This document shows, in pieces, positions 61,046 to 64,000 of a stretch of DNA of 64,000 nucleotides. The DNA comes from Verrucomicrobiia bacterium. GTDB taxonomy: Bacteria > Patescibacteriota > Saccharimonadia > Saccharimonadales > Saccharimonadaceae. The position numbers and the translations under genes are program-made. Where the stretch lies: the NCBI GenBank assembly GCA_035629335.1, contig DASPIB010000001.1, forward strand, positions 434,001 through 498,000. The letters run 5' to 3'. Under the pieces are notes generated by a model, which saw only the letters and a list, made by a program, of their open reading frames with translations, ran no database searches and had not been told where the DNA came from. The first letter of the stretch is position 1; each line of letters opens with the position of its first letter.

Positions 61046-61399
61046 ATGAATCAGCTAGCAAAAAAACTACTTAGTCGGACCCTTCGAAAAAATCGTGTTC
61101 GCGCTAAAATTGAAGGCACCTCAGAGCGACCACGCCTCAGCGTTACTATTAGCAATCTGCATGTCAGTGCACAACTGATCGATGACAGCAAACAGAGCAC
61201 GCTTGTGGCTGCGACAACCGTCGGTACCAAAACGAAAGGCTCTTTAACAGAGAAGGCTGCTTGGGTTGGTACGGAAATAGCCAAGAAAGCTAAAAAAGCT
61301 AAGATCACAAAAGTTGTGTTTGATCGAAATGGTCGCCGCTACGCCGGCCGACTAAAAGCACTGGCCGACGCTGCACGTAAGGAAGGAATGGAGTTCTAG
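61046..61399 (+). CDS. rplR: 50S ribosomal protein L18
   Basis: L18 (uL18), 117 residues, binds 5S rRNA with L5. It has RKNRVRAKIEGTSERPRLSV, KAAWVGTEIAKKAKKAKI, and VVFDRNGRRYAGRLKALADAARKEGMEF, the usual C-terminal end. Standard length; rpsE starts one base after its stop. Confidence 0.97.
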   Translation: MNQLAKKLLSRTLRKNRVRAKIEGTSERPRLSVTISNLHVSAQLIDDSKQSTLVAATTVGTKTKGSLTEKAAWVGTEIAKKAKKAKITKVVFDRNGRRYAGRLKALADAARKEGMEF

Positions 61400-61400
61400 T

Positions 61401-61961
61401 ATGGCAGAAAACAATAAAACCACAACACAATCTCGCGAACGTCGCGCTCCACGAAACGATCGCACACAGCTTCCTAAAGAAGAAAAGCAATTTGAAGAAC
61501 TGGTCATTAACATTGACCGCGTTGCCCGAGTTGTAAAGGGTGGTCGTCGCTTCCGCTTTAAAGCTTTGGTGGTTGTTGGGGATCGCAAAACCAAGGTGGG
61601 TGTTGGCGTGGCAAAAGGCCAAGACGTGCAAGCGGCAGTCGCAAAAGCGACTGATATTGCCAAGAAAAATCTCATCACCATTCCAGTAGTGAACGATACC
61701 ATTCCGCACGACATCGAGGTAAAGGTTAGTGGCGCTCGAGTGCTTCTTAAACCCGCTGCTCCCGGTACTGGTATTATTGCTGGTGGCGTCGTACGCGCAA
61801 TCATTGGCGTAACAGGTATTCGCAACCTCCTAAGCAAGTCGCTCGGTAGTACCAACAAGGTCAACATCGCTTATGCAACAGTCGATGCGCTTAAGAGCCT
61901 TGTCCCTGCCGATCAGTGGATCACTGCCCCTAAGAAGCGAACGGCAAAAAAGGAAGATTAG
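61401..61961 (+). CDS. rpsE: 30S ribosomal protein S5
   Basis: S5 (uS5), 186 residues, contributes to decoding fidelity. It has an acidic/basic N-terminal extension of about 35 residues, then VVKGGRRFRFKALVVVGDRK, GVAKGQDVQAAVAKA and PGTGIIAGGVVRAIIGVTGI. rplO follows after 3 nt; the rpmD (L30) gene normally found between them is absent. Confidence 0.97.
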   Translation: MAENNKTTTQSRERRAPRNDRTQLPKEEKQFEELVINIDRVARVVKGGRRFRFKALVVVGDRKTKVGVGVAKGQDVQAAVAKATDIAKKNLITIPVVNDTIPHDIEVKVSGARVLLKPAAPGTGIIAGGVVRAIIGVTGIRNLLSKSLGSTNKVNIAYATVDALKSLVPADQWITAPKKRTAKKED

Positions 61962-61964
61962 TAT

Positions 61965-62444
61965 ATGACGAAATATCACGAGCTAAAGGCAACAACTAGT
62001 AAGAACAAAAAGCGAGTTGGGCGCGGTATTAGCGCCGGCCAAGGTAAAACTGCTGGCCGTGGGACCAAAGGTCAAAAAGCACGCACCGGCAAGAAACTGA
62101 ACGCAACCTTCATGGGTGGTCAGCGGGCACTTATGCAAGCCGTGCCAAAGCTGAAAGGCTTTAAGAGCTTGCGCACTCCTGCCCAGGTAGTTTACTTTGA
62201 AGACCTCAAGGCAGTTGAAGGTAAGACAGCTGATAACTTTACTCTTTTTGAAGCCGGGCTCATCATGACACCATTCCACAGTGTGAAGGTGATTGCTCGC
62301 GGCGATCTTTCAAGCATCAAAGGGCTGACCCTGCGCACTCAGGGTGCCTCGAAGAGCGTAAAAGCTGCACTTGAAGCAAATGGTGGCGCTTTTGAGAAAA
62401 TTGCGGTACCATTACAACAGAGTGCAAAGCAAAAAGCTGAATAA
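61965..62444 (+). CDS. rplO: 50S ribosomal protein L15
   Basis: L15 (uL15), 159 residues. It has KKRVGRGISAGQGKTAGRGTKGQKAR (residues about 15-40), GGQRALMQAVPKLKGFKS, and a C-terminal domain with SVKVIARGDLSSIKGLTL. It follows rpsE directly. A hairpin lies between rplO and secY, so secY expression may be lower than that of the ribosomal genes. Confidence 0.97.
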   Translation: MTKYHELKATTSKNKKRVGRGISAGQGKTAGRGTKGQKARTGKKLNATFMGGQRALMQAVPKLKGFKSLRTPAQVVYFEDLKAVEGKTADNFTLFEAGLIMTPFHSVKVIARGDLSSIKGLTLRTQGASKSVKAALEANGGAFEKIAVPLQQSAKQKAE

Positions 62445-62454
62445 ACCAAAAAGT

Positions 62455-62487
62455 AAAAGGGCGCTCAAATATTCTGAGCGTTCTTTT
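62455..62487 (+). terminator. hairpin between rplO and secY (partial terminator)
   Basis: AAAAGGGCGCTCA (62455-62467) pairs over 13 bp, with two G-T pairs, with TGAGCGTTCTTTT (62475-62487) around a 7-nt loop. No new promoter for secY is clear downstream, so read-through is likely. Confidence 0.6.
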
Positions 62488-62513
62488 GCACCTAGAGAGG
62501 GGGTAGCAATACG

Positions 62514-63923
62514 ATGAGATGGCGGACAATTTTCGCATCGCTAAAAAGTCGCGATATGCAAAAACGCCTATTAATCGTGCTCGGACTCATTATCGCTTAT
62601 CGTTTCCTGGCACACATTCCGGTGCCAATCGCCGAGCCAACACAGCTCAAGGAAGTAATCGATAACTTAGTCTCGAGTAGTGATTTTGGTGGGTTCCTGA
62701 ACTTACTAAGCGGTGGTGCGCTGGCGAGCTTTTCAATTGTGCTAGTTGGGCTTGGGCCGTATATTACGGCTTCGATTGTGATGCAACTGCTCACAAAAGT
62801 CGTGCCGCGCTTTGAAGAGCTCCATAAAGACGGAGAATCTGGCCGTAAAAAGATTAATCAATGGACACGTATAGTATCTTTGCCGTTGGCAATTATTCAA
62901 TCTATCGCGTTTATATTCATTCTTCGCCAAACTATCCTGGCGGGCAACACCACAGTGCTTGGAGAGACCACCATGGTTGAGTGGGTAGTGGCCGTCACGG
63001 CTATGACAGCCGGTTCACTGCTGCTTATGTGGCTTGGTGAACTAATGACTGAGCAGGGCGTCGGTAACGGTATTAGTTTACTGATTTTCGCTGGCATCAT
63101 TAGCCAGTTACCGCAAATACTCACGACAATTGGCACGTCACTATTTTCAGCTGAGGGCGATCGCTTGAACGTGTTCAATTGGTTTACGCTCCCAGTGAAT
63201 GCCACGGCCTTCTTTGTCACGGCTGCGGTGCTGATTTCTTCATTGCTCATATTGTATCTGTTAGTAAAAATTAATGAAGCACAACGCGTCATTAGCATTA
63301 ACTACGCAAAGCGGGTCCAAGGGAATAGCCAGTACGGTGGCGTGAAGAGTTTGATGCCGATTAAGCTGATTACCGCTGGCGTCGTGCCGGTTATCTTTGC
63401 GGTGGCTTTCTTGGCGCTGCCGGCGTTTATCGGTCAGCTTCTCGTTGCGACTGGCAATGAGGCCTATAAAGAGATTGGTAACAATCTTATACTCTGGTTC
63501 CAGGCGCCACAACCAGGAACGTTTACAGGCCTGGCAGCAACCGATTTTATTTATCCGGTTAGCTACTTTATCTTGGTTGTGATGTTCACCTATTTCTACA
63601 CGGGTATTGTCTTCAACACGGCAGAAATTTCAGAGAATCTTCAGCAGCAAGGTGGGTTTGTCGAGAACGTTCGCCCTGGTGCCAACACCGAGCGCTACCT
63701 CAAGACTATTGTTAATCGATTAACACTGTTCGGTTCGCTTGCGCTGGGTATAATCGCCATCCTGCCTTTCGTCGCTGAATATATATTCGCTCAGTTTGGC
63801 ATAAACGCAGCTAACCTAGCTATTGGCGGAACGGGCTTGCTAATTGTTGTTACAGTAGCCATTGAAGCCTTACGTCAAATTAATTCGCGTGCCCTCATGG
63901 TAACTTATGATGAATACCGATAA
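62514..63923 (+). CDS. secY: protein translocase subunit SecY
   Basis: SecY forms the channel of the Sec translocase in the inner membrane. The 469-residue protein has ten hydrophobic spans, beginning with RLLIVLGLIIAYRFLAHIPVP; signature blocks are GGALASFSIVLVGLGPYITASIVMQLL and QGVGNGISLLIFAGI (also near the middle), and YFYTGIVFNTAEISENLQQQGGFVENVRPG late. Length is normal. AGAGAGG lies 15 nt before the ATG. It carries secreted proteins such as the metzincin upstream. Confidence 0.98.
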   Translation: MRWRTIFASLKSRDMQKRLLIVLGLIIAYRFLAHIPVPIAEPTQLKEVIDNLVSSSDFGGFLNLLSGGALASFSIVLVGLGPYITASIVMQLLTKVVPRFEELHKDGESGRKKINQWTRIVSLPLAIIQSIAFIFILRQTILAGNTTVLGETTMVEWVVAVTAMTAGSLLLMWLGELMTEQGVGNGISLLIFAGIISQLPQILTTIGTSLFSAEGDRLNVFNWFTLPVNATAFFVTAAVLISSLLILYLLVKINEAQRVISINYAKRVQGNSQYGGVKSLMPIKLITAGVVPVIFAVAFLALPAFIGQLLVATGNEAYKEIGNNLILWFQAPQPGTFTGLAATDFIYPVSYFILVVMFTYFYTGIVFNTAEISENLQQQGGFVENVRPGANTERYLKTIVNRLTLFGSLALGIIAILPFVAEYIFAQFGINAANLAIGGTGLLIVVTVAIEALRQINSRALMVTYDEYR

Positions 63924-63938
63924 AAATACTAAAATCAC

Positions 63939-63967
63939 TTTACCTTTTGTGCAGTTTACTGTATAAT
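63939..63967 (+). promoter_or_regulatory. promoter after secY
   Basis: TTTACC (63939-63944), 17 nt, TATAAT (63962-63967). A transcription start near 63974 would give a leader of only about 9 nt for the ATG at 63983. Confidence 0.65.
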
Positions 63968-63982
63968 TCACTATTGTAGTTT

Positions 63983-64000
63983 ATGGCTGAACAAAAAGGA
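63983..64000 (+). CDS. start of a gene cut by the window edge
   Basis: Six codons from ATG (MAEQKG) remain before the window ends, preceded by a good promoter. In this position bacteria usually have adk, map or infA, but the visible residues do not fit the usual start of those proteins. Identity is unknown. Confidence 0.4.

Noticed and set aside
1-64000. CRISPR arrays, insertion sequences, prophage, rRNA
   Set aside because: No regular repeat-spacer pattern, transposase, integrase, phage structural gene or rRNA-like stretch was found on either strand.
1-64000. alternative genetic code (UGA as glycine)
   Set aside because: galU and other genes end at TGA at expected family lengths, and no conserved protein shows in-frame TGA.

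Overview
This 64 kb window is a gene-dense bacterial chromosome segment, most likely from Candidatus Saccharibacteria (TM7) or a close relative in the Patescibacteria/CPR. This placement is inference from gene content, without a database search. The supporting observations are: a ribosomal protein operon with no rpmD (L30) between rpsE and rplO; many stop-start overlaps of the TAATG type; small accessory proteins with no recognisable family; many genes that seem to start almost at their transcription start; and a pilus ATPase, a secreted metzincin and an M1 aminopeptidase, which fit an episymbiont that needs outside nutrients. TGA is used as a stop codon (for example at galU), so the UGA=Gly code of Gracilibacteria/Absconditabacteria does not apply. 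No mobile element, prophage, CRISPR array or rRNA was seen.

Layout. 1-4600: the end of gatA, a small HEPN-like membrane protein, gatB and galU, then four small envelope/stress proteins. 4600-10500: dnaE, a SPOUT methyltransferase and a PilB-type ATPase. 10500-13760: an orphan 122-aa gene with a palindromic promoter, then malic enzyme, an unknown protein and RadC on the minus strand. 13900-20100: rplS, an RNase HII-YraN fusion, aminopeptidase N (minus), two small unknowns and nusA with a terminator in its leader. 20100-26100: clpC under a CIRCE operator, a membrane-anchored HExxH protein, radA and a PIN-TRAM protein. 26100-33800: a class A penicillin-binding protein (minus), tyrS, recG, a phospholipase C/P1 nuclease-like protein, rsmD and tRNA-Leu. 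33900-39240: a HAD hydrolase, an unknown protein, hisS, tig and clpP, the last with a second CIRCE. 39300-64000: rpoB-rpoC, rpsL-rpsG-fusA, tuf, rpsJ alone, a three-gene secreted/membrane module, then rplC to rplO, secY and the first codons of one more gene.

Regulation. The best promoters have a TATAAT-like -10, often extended by TG at -15/-14 (TGCTATAAT recurs). Several -10 boxes lie only 6-10 nt before the start codon with no Shine-Dalgarno sequence between, which predicts leaderless mRNAs (rnhB, clpP, the SPOUT gene, pilB, tig, radA, possibly malic enzyme, and two unknowns). Two textbook CIRCE sites place clpC and clpP under an HrcA-type repressor, which is not encoded here. Leaders of nusA, rpoB, rpsL and rplC carry clear hairpins that may act in feedback control.

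The strongest candidates for undescribed biology are the metzincin and membrane-protein module inserted between rpsJ and rplC, the HExxH protein coupled to clpC, the P1-nuclease/PLC-like protein between recG and rsmD, the HEPN-like protein inside the gat operon, and the palindrome-controlled orphan gene at 10611.
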